From assembly GCA_963771545.1 (NCBI GenBank), contig CAVYTX010000003.1, forward strand, positions 124,001 through 188,000: 64,000 nucleotides of DNA. The letters are read 5' to 3'. Positions 16,837 to 26,661 of the stretch are shown here, in pieces. Numbering within the stretch: position 1 is the first letter of the stretch; the number at the start of each line of letters is the position of its first letter. The DNA comes from CAKZLS01 sp963771545 (GTDB lineage Bacteria > Pseudomonadota > Alphaproteobacteria > Rhodospirillales > Defluviicoccaceae). Position numbers and translations under genes: made by a program. The notes below the pieces were generated by a model. The model saw only the letters and a program-made list of their open reading frames with translations, had not been told where the DNA came from and made no database searches.

Positions 16837-17313
16837 TCATGCGTTGTACGCGATTTTCACCACTTCGTAGGACTTGGACCCCCGGGGAGTTGTGACCTCG
16901 ACCATATCGCCCAGTTTCTTGCCGATCAGGGCGCGGCCCAGCGGCGAAGTGATCGACAGCCGGCCGGCCGCCGCGTCCGATTCATGGCTGCCGACGATGC
17001 AATACGTGGTCTCTTCCTCGGTATCCTCGTCGGCCAGCACGACGGTGGCGCCGAACCGGATCACGTCGCCGCTGAGCTTGGATATATCGATAACGTCGGC
17101 GCGCCGCATGATGTCATCGAGCTCGGCCATGCGCCCCTCGATAAAGCTCTGACGCTCCTTGGCGGCGTGATACTCCGCGTTCTCCGATAGATCGCCGTGC
17201 TCGCGCGCGTCGGCGATGGCGCGAATGATCGCCGGCCGCTCTTCGGTGCGCAGCCTTTTCAGTTCTACCTCCAACTGCATGAACCCTTCCCGGGTCATGG
17301 GAACTTTATCCAT
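16837..17313 (-). CDS. greA: Transcription elongation factor GreA
   Basis: 158-aa factor that enters the RNA polymerase secondary channel and triggers cleavage of backtracked RNA. The N-terminal coiled-coil has the tip acidic residues in ADAREHGDLSENAEYHAAKE; the C-terminal FKBP-like domain has LIGKKLGDMVEVTTPRGSKSYEVVKI. It follows carB by 100 bases on the same strand, the carAB-greA order being common in alphaproteobacteria. Confidence 0.97.
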   Translation of the reverse strand: MDKVPMTREGFMQLEVELKRLRTEERPAIIRAIADAREHGDLSENAEYHAAKERQSFIEGRMAELDDIMRRADVIDISKLSGDVIRFGATVVLADEDTEEETTYCIVGSHESDAAAGRLSITSPLGRALIGKKLGDMVEVTTPRGSKSYEVVKIAYNA

Positions 17314-17413
17314 TTCTCAACTCTCCGGTGTCGGGGATTGATCGTTCGAATAACCGCGTGATCCCCATCAAGGCCGCCAAACGGTCTTTAGCGAAAGGTC
17401 GGCATGTGCGCAG

Positions 17414-20400
17414 TCAAAACGAACGCTCAAGATAAGACTGCAGTGGAACCACTTCAAGCTCGTCGCCCTCGACGAGCGACTCTATGGCCTCAACCGCGGC
17501 GCTGGCCCCCATCATGGTCGTGTAATGGGGCACATTCTGGTGCAATGCGGAGACGCGGATGGAAAAACTATCCTTGATGGCCTGGGCGCCCTCGGTGGTG
17601 TTGATGACGAGCTGCACGTCGCCATTGATGATGGCGTCCTCGCAGTGCGGACGGCCTTGCAGCACCTTGTTGATTCGGCGGACCGTCAGTCCATGGCTCG
17701 ACAGGCTGCTTGCCGTTCCGTCCGTGGCGAGCAGGTCGAAACCGAGACCGGTCAAGCGTTTGGCCAAACCGGCGGCCTCCTTCTTGTCACGGTCCTTGAC
17801 CGAAATGAACACGGTCCCCTTGGTGGGCAGGCTGGAACCGGCGCCCATCTGAGCCTTGGCGAAGGCGCTCCTGAAATTGGACGCAATGCCCATGACCTCG
17901 CCGGTCGATTTCATTTCCGGGCCCAGAATGATGTCGACGCCGGGGAACCGGGAGAATGGGAACACCGCCTCCTTCACCGAGACGTGGTTGAGACGGGGGC
18001 GCTCGACAAGTCCGAACGATCGCAGGGACTCGCCGGCCATGATCCGGGCGGCGATTTTGGCGACGGGCACCCCTGTCGCCTTGGCGACGAAGGGGACCGT
18101 GCGGCTGGCGCGCGGGTTCACTTCGAGGATGTATATGTCTTCCCCCTTGATGGCGAACTGGATGTTCATCAGGCCAACGACACCCAGCGCGTCGGCCAGG
18201 GCGGCGGTTTGCCGCTCCAGCTGATCGATCAGGTGCGGCGCCAGGGTATGGGGCGGCAGCGAACAAGCGGAGTCCCCGGAGTGAATCCCGGCTTCCTCCA
18301 CGTGCTGCATGACACCGGCCACATACACGTCCGTGCCGTCGGCAATGGCATCCACGTCGATCTCGATGGCGTCCTGAAGATAGGAATCGAGAAGGACGGG
18401 TTTGTCCCCCGAGACCTGGACGGCCTCGGAGATGTAACGATGCAGAGCCTGCGGGTCGTGAATGATTTCCATCGCCCGCCCGCCAAGCACGTACGACGGC
18501 CGGATCACCACCGGATAACCGATGGCCGCCGCGACGCGCTCCGCCTCCTCGCGCGAACGGGCGATGCCGTTGGCCGGCTGACGCAGCCCGAGTTGCTGCA
18601 ACAGAACCTGAAACCGTTCGCGGTCTTCGGCGAGATCGATGGCGTCGGGCGGCGTCCCCAGGATCGGGATGCCAGCGTCCGAGAGGGCTTGCGCTAACTT
18701 CAGCGGCGTCTGCCCGCCAAACTGAACGATGACTCCCAGCAAGTTTCCGCGGGATTGCTCCACCCGGATCAGCTCGGTCACATCCTCGTCGGTCAGGGGC
18801 TCGAAATAGAGCCGATCCGATGTGTCGTAATCGGTGGAGACGGTTTCCGGATTGCAGTTCACCATGATCGCCTCGAAACCCGCCTCCCTGAGGGCGTAGG
18901 CCGCGTGGACGCAGCAGTAGTCGAACTCTATTCCCTGACCGATCCGGTTGGGGCCGCCGCCAAGGATCACCACCTTATCGCGATCCGAGGGGTTGGCCTC
19001 GCATTCCGGAGGATTGACGGGGTCGGCCTCGTATGTCGAGTACATGTAAGAGGTTTGCGACGGAAACTCGGCGGCACACGTATCCACCCGCTTGTAAACC
19101 GGCTTCGGCCCGAGCAGCCGGCGCCTGAGCGCGACTTCTTGCAGTGTCATTCCGGTGAGTTCGGCCAAGCGCTGGTCGGAGAAACCTAGGACCTTGAGAC
19201 GCTGATAGCCCGGCGCGTCGCCCGGCAAGCCCCGCAGCCGCACCTCTTGCTCCACCTCGACGAGGTGTTTTATCTGATCCAGGAACCAGCGATCGTAGCG
19301 GCAGGCGCGGTAGACCTCGTCGATACTGAAACCGTGCCGGAACGCCTGCGCGATGACCCGAACGCGATCGGGCCGGGGTGATGCGGCGGCCGTCAATACC
19401 GCTTCCCTGGACTCGCCCACGAGCACTTCGTTCAGGCCGGTCAGATCCGTTTCCAAGGAGCGAAGTCCCTTTTGCAGGGACTCGGCGAAGCTCCGGCCGA
19501 TGGCCATCGCCTCGCCCACCGATTTCATCGACGTTGTCAGTGTCGGCTCGGTACCCGGAAACTTCTCGAACGTGAACCGGGGGATCTTGGTGACCACGTA
19601 ATCGATGGTCGGCTCGAACGACGCCGGCGTCACGCCGGTGATATCGTTGGTCAGTTCGTCGAGCCTGTAACCCACCGCCAGCTTGGCGGCGATTTTGGCG
19701 ATGGGAAACCCGGTCGCCTTGGAAGCCAGGGCCGAGGAGCGGGAAACCCGGGGGTTCATCTCGATAACGACCATCCGTCCGGTATCCGGATCGATGGCGA
19801 ATTGAACATTCGAGCCGCCGGTGTCGACGCCGATTTCGCGAAGCACCGCGATCGAGGCGTTGCGCATGATCTGGTATTCTTTGTCGGTGAGCGTAAGCGC
19901 CGGCGCGACGGTGATGGAATCGCCGGTGTGAACCCCCATGGGATCCACATTTTCGATGGAACAGATAATGATGCAGTTATCCGCGTTGTCGCGGACGACC
20001 TCCATTTCGAACTCCTTCCATCCCAGCACCGACTCCTCGATGAGGACTTGACGGGAAGGCGACAGGGCGAGGCCGTTGGAAACGATCAGTTCGAACTCCG
20101 CGCTGTTGTAGGCAATGCCGCCGCCGGTGCCGCCCAGCGTAAATGACGGACGAATGATCAGCGGCAGGCCGATATCGCTCAACACCGCGCGGGCCTCGTC
20201 GATGGAGTGGGCGATGCGGCTCTTCGGGCACGCGAGGCCGATGCTGGCCATGGCTTCGCGGAACTGCAACCGGTCCTCGGCCTTGGCGATGACCGCCGCG
20301 TTCGCCCCGATCATCTCCACGCCGTGGCGTTCGAGCGTGCCGGCGGCGTCAAGATTCATGGCGGTGTTGAGAGCCGTTTGCCCGCCCATGGTCGGCAGCA

Positions 20401-20656
20401 ACGCGTCTGGGCGTTCGCGCTCGATGATCTTTTCGACGATGGCCGTAGTGATGGGCTCGATATACGTGGCGTCGGCCATGCCCGGGTCGGTCATGATGGT
20501 GGCCGGATTGGAATTCACCAGAATGACCCGATAGCCCTCCTCCTTGAGGGCCTTGCAGGCTTGGGCGCCGGAATAGTCGAACTCGCACGCTTGACCGATG
20601 ATGATGGGTCCCGCGCCGATGATCAGGATTGATTCGATATCCATACGCTTAGGCAT
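17414..20656 (-). CDS. carB: Carbamoyl-phosphate synthase large chain
   Basis: 1080-aa synthetase subunit that makes carbamoyl phosphate from bicarbonate, ammonia and two ATP for arginine and pyrimidine synthesis. Two homologous ATP-grasp halves are seen: the carboxyphosphate half begins LIIGAGPIIIGQACEFDYSG and the carbamate half VVILGGGPNRIGQGIEFDYC (about residue 565), followed by the C-terminal MGS-like allosteric domain from about 940. Length equals the usual about 1070 residues. It is 9 bases after carA. Confidence 0.98.
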   Translation of the reverse strand: MPKRMDIESILIIGAGPIIIGQACEFDYSGAQACKALKEEGYRVILVNSNPATIMTDPGMADATYIEPITTAIVEKIIERERPDALLPTMGGQTALNTAMNLDAAGTLERHGVEMIGANAAVIAKAEDRLQFREAMASIGLACPKSRIAHSIDEARAVLSDIGLPLIIRPSFTLGGTGGGIAYNSAEFELIVSNGLALSPSRQVLIEESVLGWKEFEMEVVRDNADNCIIICSIENVDPMGVHTGDSITVAPALTLTDKEYQIMRNASIAVLREIGVDTGGSNVQFAIDPDTGRMVVIEMNPRVSRSSALASKATGFPIAKIAAKLAVGYRLDELTNDITGVTPASFEPTIDYVVTKIPRFTFEKFPGTEPTLTTSMKSVGEAMAIGRSFAESLQKGLRSLETDLTGLNEVLVGESREAVLTAAASPRPDRVRVIAQAFRHGFSIDEVYRACRYDRWFLDQIKHLVEVEQEVRLRGLPGDAPGYQRLKVLGFSDQRLAELTGMTLQEVALRRRLLGPKPVYKRVDTCAAEFPSQTSYMYSTYEADPVNPPECEANPSDRDKVVILGGGPNRIGQGIEFDYCCVHAAYALREAGFEAIMVNCNPETVSTDYDTSDRLYFEPLTDEDVTELIRVEQSRGNLLGVIVQFGGQTPLKLAQALSDAGIPILGTPPDAIDLAEDRERFQVLLQQLGLRQPANGIARSREEAERVAAAIGYPVVIRPSYVLGGRAMEIIHDPQALHRYISEAVQVSGDKPVLLDSYLQDAIEIDVDAIADGTDVYVAGVMQHVEEAGIHSGDSACSLPPHTLAPHLIDQLERQTAALADALGVVGLMNIQFAIKGEDIYILEVNPRASRTVPFVAKATGVPVAKIAARIMAGESLRSFGLVERPRLNHVSVKEAVFPFSRFPGVDIILGPEMKSTGEVMGIASNFRSAFAKAQMGAGSSLPTKGTVFISVKDRDKKEAAGLAKRLTGLGFDLLATDGTASSLSSHGLTVRRINKVLQGRPHCEDAIINGDVQLVINTTEGAQAIKDSFSIRVSALHQNVPHYTTMMGASAAVEAIESLVEGDELEVVPLQSYLERSF

Positions 20657-20665
20657 TGGCGACCG

Positions 20666-21868
20666 TCATGTGCGCGCGTTCATGTGATCCATGAACCTGT
20701 CGAACAGGTAATGACTGTCCTGGGGGCCGGGCGATGCCTCGGGGTGATGCTGAACGGAGAAAACCGGCCGTCCTTCCAGGCTCAATCCTTCGTTGGTTCC
20801 GTCGAACAGCGACACGTGCGTTTCCTTGACGTCCGGTGGCAGTGTCTCGCGATCCACCGCGAACCCATGGTTCTGGCTGGTAATTTCCACGCGCCCAGTT
20901 CGCAGGTTCTTGACCGGATGATTGGCGCCGCGATGGCCCATATGCATCTTGTAGGTCTTCGCACCGAGCGCCAACGCGAGCATCTGATGACCCAGGCAGA
21001 TGCCGAAAATCGGGATGTCGTGTCGCAAGAGATCGCGGATGACGGGAACCGCGTACACACCGGTGGCCACCGGATCGCCGGGACCGTTGGACAGAAAGAT
21101 ACCGTCGGGCCGGTGCCGGAGAATATCGTCGACGCCGGCGGTTCCGGGAACTACCATCACCTTGCAACCGGCGGACGCCAGACAGCGTAGAATGTTTCGT
21201 TTCGCCCCGTAGTCGACGGCGACAACGTGGCGGACGGGAGCGGTTTGCAGGCCGTAACCTTGACCCAATGTCCACTGGGTTTCGTCCCACTCATACGTTT
21301 GCCGGCACATGACCTCCTTGGCGAGGTCCATGCCTTCGAGGCCGGGCCACTGACTGGCCATGAACCGCAACGCCAATGGGTCGATCGTCTCGTCCGGGGC
21401 ATGGATCAGCGCGCCCCTCGGCGCGCCTCCATCGCGGATGCGGCGGGTCAGGCGGCGGGTGTCCACGCCCGTTACGGCCACCAGATTGTACGATTTCAGC
21501 CAAGCGTTCAGATGCTCCGTCGCCCGCCAGTTCGCGGGATCGGTAATGCACTCCCGCAAGACACAGCCGCGGACCGCCGGCGTGGTCGCTTCCACGTCTT
21601 CCAGGTTCACGCCGACGTTGCCGATGTGCGGAAACGTGAAGGCGATGATCTGACCCGCATAGGACGGATCCGTCAGAATTTCCTGATAGCCCGAAATGGA
21701 CGTGTTGAAGCACACCTCGCCCATGGCGACGCCAAGGGCGCCGGCGCCACGCCCCCAAAAAACGGCTCCGTCTTCAAGGACGAGGGCCGCGTCCGCGCCC
21801 GGCGGACGGCTTAAGTCATTCGCCGCGCTCGGGGGAGCGGCGGTTCGCTGCGTGGGCGTTGGCGCCAT
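20666..21868 (-). CDS. carA: Carbamoyl-phosphate synthase small chain (glutaminase)
   Basis: 400-aa class I glutamine amidotransferase that hydrolyses glutamine and channels ammonia to CarB. The N-terminal small-chain domain (VLEDGAVFWGRG, EVCFNTSISGYQEILTDPSY) is followed by the amidotransferase domain with catalytic C291 in IFGICLGHQ and H375/E377 in VQHHPEASPGP. A Ser- and Pro-containing N-terminal tail of about 25 residues precedes the conserved part. It is divergent from yqeY. Confidence 0.97.
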   Translation of the reverse strand: MAPTPTQRTAAPPSAANDLSRPPGADAALVLEDGAVFWGRGAGALGVAMGEVCFNTSISGYQEILTDPSYAGQIIAFTFPHIGNVGVNLEDVEATTPAVRGCVLRECITDPANWRATEHLNAWLKSYNLVAVTGVDTRRLTRRIRDGGAPRGALIHAPDETIDPLALRFMASQWPGLEGMDLAKEVMCRQTYEWDETQWTLGQGYGLQTAPVRHVVAVDYGAKRNILRCLASAGCKVMVVPGTAGVDDILRHRPDGIFLSNGPGDPVATGVYAVPVIRDLLRHDIPIFGICLGHQMLALALGAKTYKMHMGHRGANHPVKNLRTGRVEITSQNHGFAVDRETLPPDVKETHVSLFDGTNEGLSLEGRPVFSVQHHPEASPGPQDSHYLFDRFMDHMNART

Positions 21869-22086
21869 GGAGCACCGGTCTCCTGATCAACCAGGCGCGG
21901 ATACGATCGCGACTCAAAAGGGAATTGGCCGACAGACGAGTAAGCACCGCTTTTCGACGTGCTCGCTCTTAAGCAAAAGCGGGACCGCCGTCAACCCTCA
22001 GTCCGGTGGTTCGGACCGTCGATTTTGGCATTGGGGATTGCCGGCCGACCGGCCTAGAATGCGGCGGAGTTTTTCTTGCGAGGGGT

Positions 22087-22545
22087 ATGATTTTGCGCGA
22101 GCGTTTGAACGAGGCGTTGAAAACCGCGATGCGGGCCAAGGACGGATGCGCGGTCGCGACCCTGCGGCTCATCCTGGCCACGCTGAAGGACCGGGATATC
22201 GCGGAGCGGAGCAGGGACAATCACACGGGCTTGACCGACGACCAGATCGTCGACCTGCTGCAGTCCATGATAAAGCAGAGGCGCGAAAGCATTCAGTTGT
22301 ACGAACGTGGAGGACGGCTCGACCTTGCGCGCCAGGAAGCGGATGAAATCGCCGTTATCGAGCGCTTTTTGCCGCCACAGATGAACCAGGCGGAGGTGGA
22401 AAGCGCGGTCGGCGAGGTCATCGAGGAGATCGGCGCCGCTTCGCTCAAGGACATGGGGCGCGCGATGGCGCTGCTGCGGGAGCGGTACGCGGGCCGGATG
22501 GATTTCGCCAAGGCCGGAGCGGCCGCGAAGGCGCGGCTTGCCTGA
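22087..22545 (+). CDS. GatB/YqeY domain protein
   Basis: 152-aa YqeY-family protein related to the C-terminal tRNA-interacting domain of GatB; its role is not settled. It shows LRERLNEALKTAMRAKD, RLILATLKDRDIAER, ERFLPPQM and AGRMDFAKAGAAAKARL. The ATG at 22087 is only one base from GAGGGG; the TTG at 22093 lies 7 bases from it and would give MRERLNEALK, so the true start is uncertain by two codons. It precedes dnaG by 14 bases, a conserved pair. Confidence 0.9.
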   Translation: MILRERLNEALKTAMRAKDGCAVATLRLILATLKDRDIAERSRDNHTGLTDDQIVDLLQSMIKQRRESIQLYERGGRLDLARQEADEIAVIERFLPPQMNQAEVESAVGEVIEEIGAASLKDMGRAMALLRERYAGRMDFAKAGAAAKARLA

Positions 22546-22559
22546 CGCGGCGGTGGACC

Positions 22560-24347
22560 ATGGCGTTTCCGCATGAGTTTCTCGATGAGATCCGCGCTCG
22601 CGTCGGTCTCGCCGATGTGATTCGCAAGCGCGTCCGTCTCATTTCCAAGGGCCGTGAATTCCAGGGGTTGTGCCCGTTTCACACCGAAAAAACCCCGTCC
22701 TTCACGGTCAACGAACAGAAGGGCTTCTATCACTGCTTCGGCTGCGGCGCCCATGGCGGCGTCTTCGACTTCGTCATGCAGGCGGATGGTCTGAACTTTC
22801 GCGACGCGGTTGAAAGGCTCGCCGCGGACGCGGGCCTCCCGGTCCCCTCCGATACGCCGGAGGAACGCGACCGCGCGCGCCGCCGGCAATCCTTGCACGA
22901 GGTCATGGAAGCGGCATCCGCTCACTTCGAAAGGATGCTGCGCATGCCCGAGGGCAGGCACGCGGCGGCGTATTTGCGGGATCGCGGCGTCGATGAGACC
23001 GCGATCGGCCGTTTTCGCCTCGGATATGCGCCGGATGGCCGTTCCGGCCTCAAGGCGGCGCTCGCGCGCGAGGGGATTTCCGAGGACTTGATGGTGGAAG
23101 CGGGTCTTGTCATCGACCCGGACGAGGACGCTCGCGCATCCTACGACCGGTTCCGGGGACGGGTGATGTTTCCGATTACCGACCGGAAGGGGCGGATCGT
23201 CGGCTTCGGCGGCCGCATTCTCGGCGATGGCGAACCCAAATACCTGAATTCTCCCGAAACCCCGGTATTCCAGAAAGGGCGTCTGCTGTACGGCCTACCC
23301 CAGGCGGCCAAGGCCGCGCGCGACCGTGGCGCCGTGATGGTGGTGGAAGGGTACATGGATGTGATCGCGCTTGCCCAGGGCGGATTCGAAAACGCGGTGG
23401 CGCCGCTGGGAACGGCCTTGACCGAGGATCAGATCAGGGAACTTTGGAAACTTGCCGACGAGCCGGTGCTTTGCTTCGACGGCGACGCCGCCGGCGGACG
23501 GGCGGCGGTCAGGGCCGCCGAGCGGGCCCTGCCGTTGTTGAGCGCCGGAAAGGGGCTGCGGTTCGCCGAGCTTCCGGCCGGCGATGACCCGGACACCCTG
23601 ATCGCCCGCCAAGGCGGCGAGGCCATTAACCGGCTGCTCGCGGGAGCCGTCCCGCTGTCGGCGTTTTTGTGGCGGATGGAGACGCGCGGCCGGCCGGCGG
23701 CGACACCGGAGGCCCGAGCGGCGCTGTGGGGACGGCTGAAGGAGCGCACCCAGCGGATCGCCGACCCGGACATGCGCTCGCAGTTCAGAAACGCCTTTCG
23801 CGCCAGCCTCTGGCCCGAAGCGCGGACGGGTTTCGGGCGAAACAAACCGTCGGCGATGACCTCCGCGCCGGCGGAGAGCCCGCGGGCGGTCGCAACCCGC
23901 GTGGATCCGTTGTCCGTCGCCGCCAAGACCATGCTCGCCATCTTGATCAACCATCCCGATTTCTTTCATGAAGTGGAGGACGAGATCGGGACCGTCGGTT
24001 TTCACAACTCGTCATTGGACCGCTTCCGGCAAGAACTCATTCTCATGCTCTCGGGTTCGACGAATCTGGATTGCGGAGCGGTGAAAGCGGGGCTCGAACA
24101 GCGCGGGCTGTCGAAGGCCGTGGAGGAACTTTTCCGCGACGTTCTGATCAGGACCAGCAACTTCATCAAGGTCGAAGCATCGCGGGCAGAGATTAAATCC
24201 GCGTGGACCGAATGTTTTCGAGCCTTAACCGATGCCGTGGTCAAAGCCGAGCGTATGACTGACGAGCCAATTCGGGAATATTCAAAAGCGGAGTGGGAAA
24301 AATGGCTGGCGCGAAAGCGAACAATGCTAAATCAATCGGAAGACTAG
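22560..24347 (+). CDS. dnaG: DNA primase
   Basis: 595-aa primase that lays RNA primers for replication. The zinc-binding domain has C38, H41, C59 and C62 (CPFHTEKTPSF, YHCFGCGAHGG), the RNA polymerase/Toprim core has VMVVEGYMDVIAL, APLGTALT and CFDGDAAGGRAA, and the C-terminal helicase-binding region runs from about 460. Length is slightly below the usual 600-650. rpoD, the common next gene, is absent: a convergent peptidase gene overlaps its last four bases. Confidence 0.97.
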   Translation: MAFPHEFLDEIRARVGLADVIRKRVRLISKGREFQGLCPFHTEKTPSFTVNEQKGFYHCFGCGAHGGVFDFVMQADGLNFRDAVERLAADAGLPVPSDTPEERDRARRRQSLHEVMEAASAHFERMLRMPEGRHAAAYLRDRGVDETAIGRFRLGYAPDGRSGLKAALAREGISEDLMVEAGLVIDPDEDARASYDRFRGRVMFPITDRKGRIVGFGGRILGDGEPKYLNSPETPVFQKGRLLYGLPQAAKAARDRGAVMVVEGYMDVIALAQGGFENAVAPLGTALTEDQIRELWKLADEPVLCFDGDAAGGRAAVRAAERALPLLSAGKGLRFAELPAGDDPDTLIARQGGEAINRLLAGAVPLSAFLWRMETRGRPAATPEARAALWGRLKERTQRIADPDMRSQFRNAFRASLWPEARTGFGRNKPSAMTSAPAESPRAVATRVDPLSVAAKTMLAILINHPDFFHEVEDEIGTVGFHNSSLDRFRQELILMLSGSTNLDCGAVKAGLEQRGLSKAVEELFRDVLIRTSNFIKVEASRAEIKSAWTECFRALTDAVVKAERMTDEPIREYSKAEWEKWLARKRTMLNQSED

Positions 24348-25183
24348 AGCGGGATGGGTAGGCGGCCGAACGGCACAACCTTGTTGTGGATGTCGTGGCC
24401 GATGTCGGCGCGGCCGAGATAGGAGATTCCGGACCGTTCGCACCGGTGCCGGACCACGTCTTCCTCGGTTTCGCCGAAATCCGGATCGTTGGGCGGGATG
24501 TCGTTGCAGCGGCCGAGCCTGATGCCCGCCACCCGCCGGATGCCGGGATTGTTGGTAATGTGAAACAACGAGCGATCGATGCGGTACATATGCTCCCATA
24601 CCTCCTCGAGCATCAGGACATGACCGGTCAGGTCGGGCTGCAGCGGCGTGCCGAGCAACTGGCTGAGAATGGTGATGTTGAAGGCCGCGGTATCCGTGTG
24701 CCCGGAGACGCTGGGCTCCAGCGCGCTCTCGGAGCGGTCCACCAGATAAGCGAGCGCCCGTTGAATGGCCGCCTCCCCGCCCGCGCGCAGGATGTCGGAC
24801 GGCATGGGTCCATGCGCCAGTCCGCCAAATCCTTGGCTGTAAAGACCCCCGAGCAGGCTGCCGGCGTCGCTGTATCCGAGATAAAGCTTTGCCCTGGCCC
24901 GATCCGTCAGCCCCGCCAGGACGGCCTCGGCAATTCGGCAGGCGCCGTAACCGCCGCGCGCGAACCACAGGGCATCGACGCTGTCGTCGTTGGCGATATC
25001 GAGAAACGCGGCCGCGCGCGCGCCGTCGTCGCCGGCAAAATGTCCGGACGAGAGAAAACATTGCGGATGATAGAAGATCTCGGGCGTTCGCTCGGGATAC
25101 AGCCGGGCGGCCACGTCCGCGACCCGATCGGCGATGACCGAATCGATGCGCGAGCCGGGGGCCACCACGCCAATTCTGAACAT
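24344..25183 (-). CDS. S66-family LD-carboxypeptidase
   Basis: 279-aa cytosolic serine peptidase of family S66 (LdcA/MccF-like). LdcA enzymes remove D-Ala from murein tetrapeptide, cutting the LD bond. The nucleophile is S105 in LGYSDAGSL, the Glu region is LMLEEVWEHMYRID, and the His is in DIGHDIHNKVVPFG. MFRIGVVAPGSRID is a typical start; the ATG (25181-25183) has GGAG only two bases upstream and a GTG four codons earlier is possible. It is divergent from an Mpl/MurC-like ligase, suggesting peptide recycling. An MccF-like immunity role is possible but less likely. Confidence 0.87.
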   Translation of the reverse strand: MFRIGVVAPGSRIDSVIADRVADVAARLYPERTPEIFYHPQCFLSSGHFAGDDGARAAAFLDIANDDSVDALWFARGGYGACRIAEAVLAGLTDRARAKLYLGYSDAGSLLGGLYSQGFGGLAHGPMPSDILRAGGEAAIQRALAYLVDRSESALEPSVSGHTDTAAFNITILSQLLGTPLQPDLTGHVLMLEEVWEHMYRIDRSLFHITNNPGIRRVAGIRLGRCNDIPPNDPDFGETEEDVVRHRCERSGISYLGRADIGHDIHNKVVPFGRLPIPL

Positions 25184-25257
25184 TTCTCCATGCACGCGAT
25201 TGGTCCTCGTTCCCGGTCTGCTTGTCAGGTCCGTCCGGCGGTTGTACTCATCGGCGG

Positions 25258-26658
25258 ATGACTGGGCACAAGCGTTACTTCTTTTGCGGGATCGGCGGTA
25301 GCGGCATGTTGCCGCTGGCTCTGATCCTGCGAGCCCGGGGCCACGTGGTGGAGGGCTCGGACCGCATGCTAGACCAGGGACGCACCGCGCAGAAGTTCGA
25401 TTTTCTCCGCGCCCGCGGCATCCCGCTGTTTCCCCAGGACGGCAGCGGCCTGACCCGCCCCGATCAGATCCTGGTGGCGTCGGCCGCCATCGAGGACACG
25501 GTGCCCGACGTGCGGGCGGCAAATCGTTTAAGCGTCCGCCGGATGTCGCGCGCCGATTTATTGTCGGAGCTGTTCAACGCCGCGCCCACCGGCATCGCGG
25601 TGGGCGGCACCAGCGGCAAATCCACCGTCACCGGGATGATCGGCTGGATTTTACATGATACCGGCCGCCGCCCGACCATCGTCAACGGCGCGGTGATGAA
25701 GAATTTCGTGACCGCCGACGCGCCGTTCGCCAGCGCGCTGGTCGGCGATAGCGATCTGTTCGTGAGCGAGGTGGACGAAAGCGACGGCTCCATCGCCCTC
25801 TACACCCCGCGGATCGCGGTGCTGAACAATATTGCGCTGGATCACAAGTCTCTCGGCGAGTTACGCGCGCTCTTTCGGGACTTCATCGCCAAGGCCGAGA
25901 CGGCGATTGTGAACCTGGACAACGCCGAGACGGCGGGGATCGCGCCCGGCAAGGCGATCTCCATCAGCCTATCCGACCCCGCGGCAAGTCTGCGAGCGGA
26001 CAACCTGGTTCCCTCGCCCGACGGCATCGCCTTCGATGTGCGCGAGCGCGCCACCGGCGCCACCGCTTCGGTGCGTTTGGCCGTGCCGGGACGCCACAAC
26101 GTCGCCAACGCGCTCTCAACTCTCGGCGCCGCCCGCGGCTGCGGCGTGCCTTTGGAAGAGGCCGCGTTGGCGCTTCAAGGGTTCACCGGCCTCCGGCGCC
26201 GGCTCGATCGCGTGGGCGCGGCGGGCAGCGTCACGGTCATCGACGATTTCGCCCACAACCCGGACAAGATCGAAGCCACGCTGGCCACCCTCCATGCGTT
26301 TCCCGGACGATTGTTGATCCTGTTCCAGCCCCATGGTTTCGGGCCCCTGCGGCTGATGAAGGACGCCTTCGTCGATTGCTTCGCCGGCGAATTACGTCGC
26401 GAAGATATATTGGTCATGCCCGACCCGGTCTATTTCGGCGGCACCGTCGACCGGAGCGTCTCCAGCCGCGATATCGTTGACGCGGTCCGGGCGCGCGGGC
26501 GAACGGCTTGGGCCTTTGCCGAGCGCGCCCAATGCGGTGACAAACTTCTGGAACTGGCCCGTCCGGGCGATCGGATCGTGGTCATGGGCGCCCGTGACGA
26601 CACCTTGTCTCAGTTCGCGGCGGGCCTGCTGGATCGGCTAGCCGAACGACGCTTTTGA
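25258..26658 (+). CDS. Mur ligase family protein, Mpl/MurC-like
   Basis: 466-aa three-domain Mur ligase. The N-terminal UDP-binding Rossmann domain (YFFCGIGGSGMLPLAL), a P-loop AVGGTSGKSTVTG with Ser where GTHGKTT is usual, LNNIALDH, and the C-terminal domain (GRHNVANA, TVIDDFAHNP) are present. The true MurC lies in the division cluster at 50272, so this copy is probably Mpl, which attaches recycled tripeptide to UDP-MurNAc. Its divergent LD-carboxypeptidase neighbour makes exactly that tripeptide. A second MurC-like specificity cannot be excluded. Confidence 0.8.
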   Translation: MTGHKRYFFCGIGGSGMLPLALILRARGHVVEGSDRMLDQGRTAQKFDFLRARGIPLFPQDGSGLTRPDQILVASAAIEDTVPDVRAANRLSVRRMSRADLLSELFNAAPTGIAVGGTSGKSTVTGMIGWILHDTGRRPTIVNGAVMKNFVTADAPFASALVGDSDLFVSEVDESDGSIALYTPRIAVLNNIALDHKSLGELRALFRDFIAKAETAIVNLDNAETAGIAPGKAISISLSDPAASLRADNLVPSPDGIAFDVRERATGATASVRLAVPGRHNVANALSTLGAARGCGVPLEEAALALQGFTGLRRRLDRVGAAGSVTVIDDFAHNPDKIEATLATLHAFPGRLLILFQPHGFGPLRLMKDAFVDCFAGELRREDILVMPDPVYFGGTVDRSVSSRDIVDAVRARGRTAWAFAERAQCGDKLLELARPGDRIVVMGARDDTLSQFAAGLLDRLAERRF

Positions 26659-26661
26659 CCG

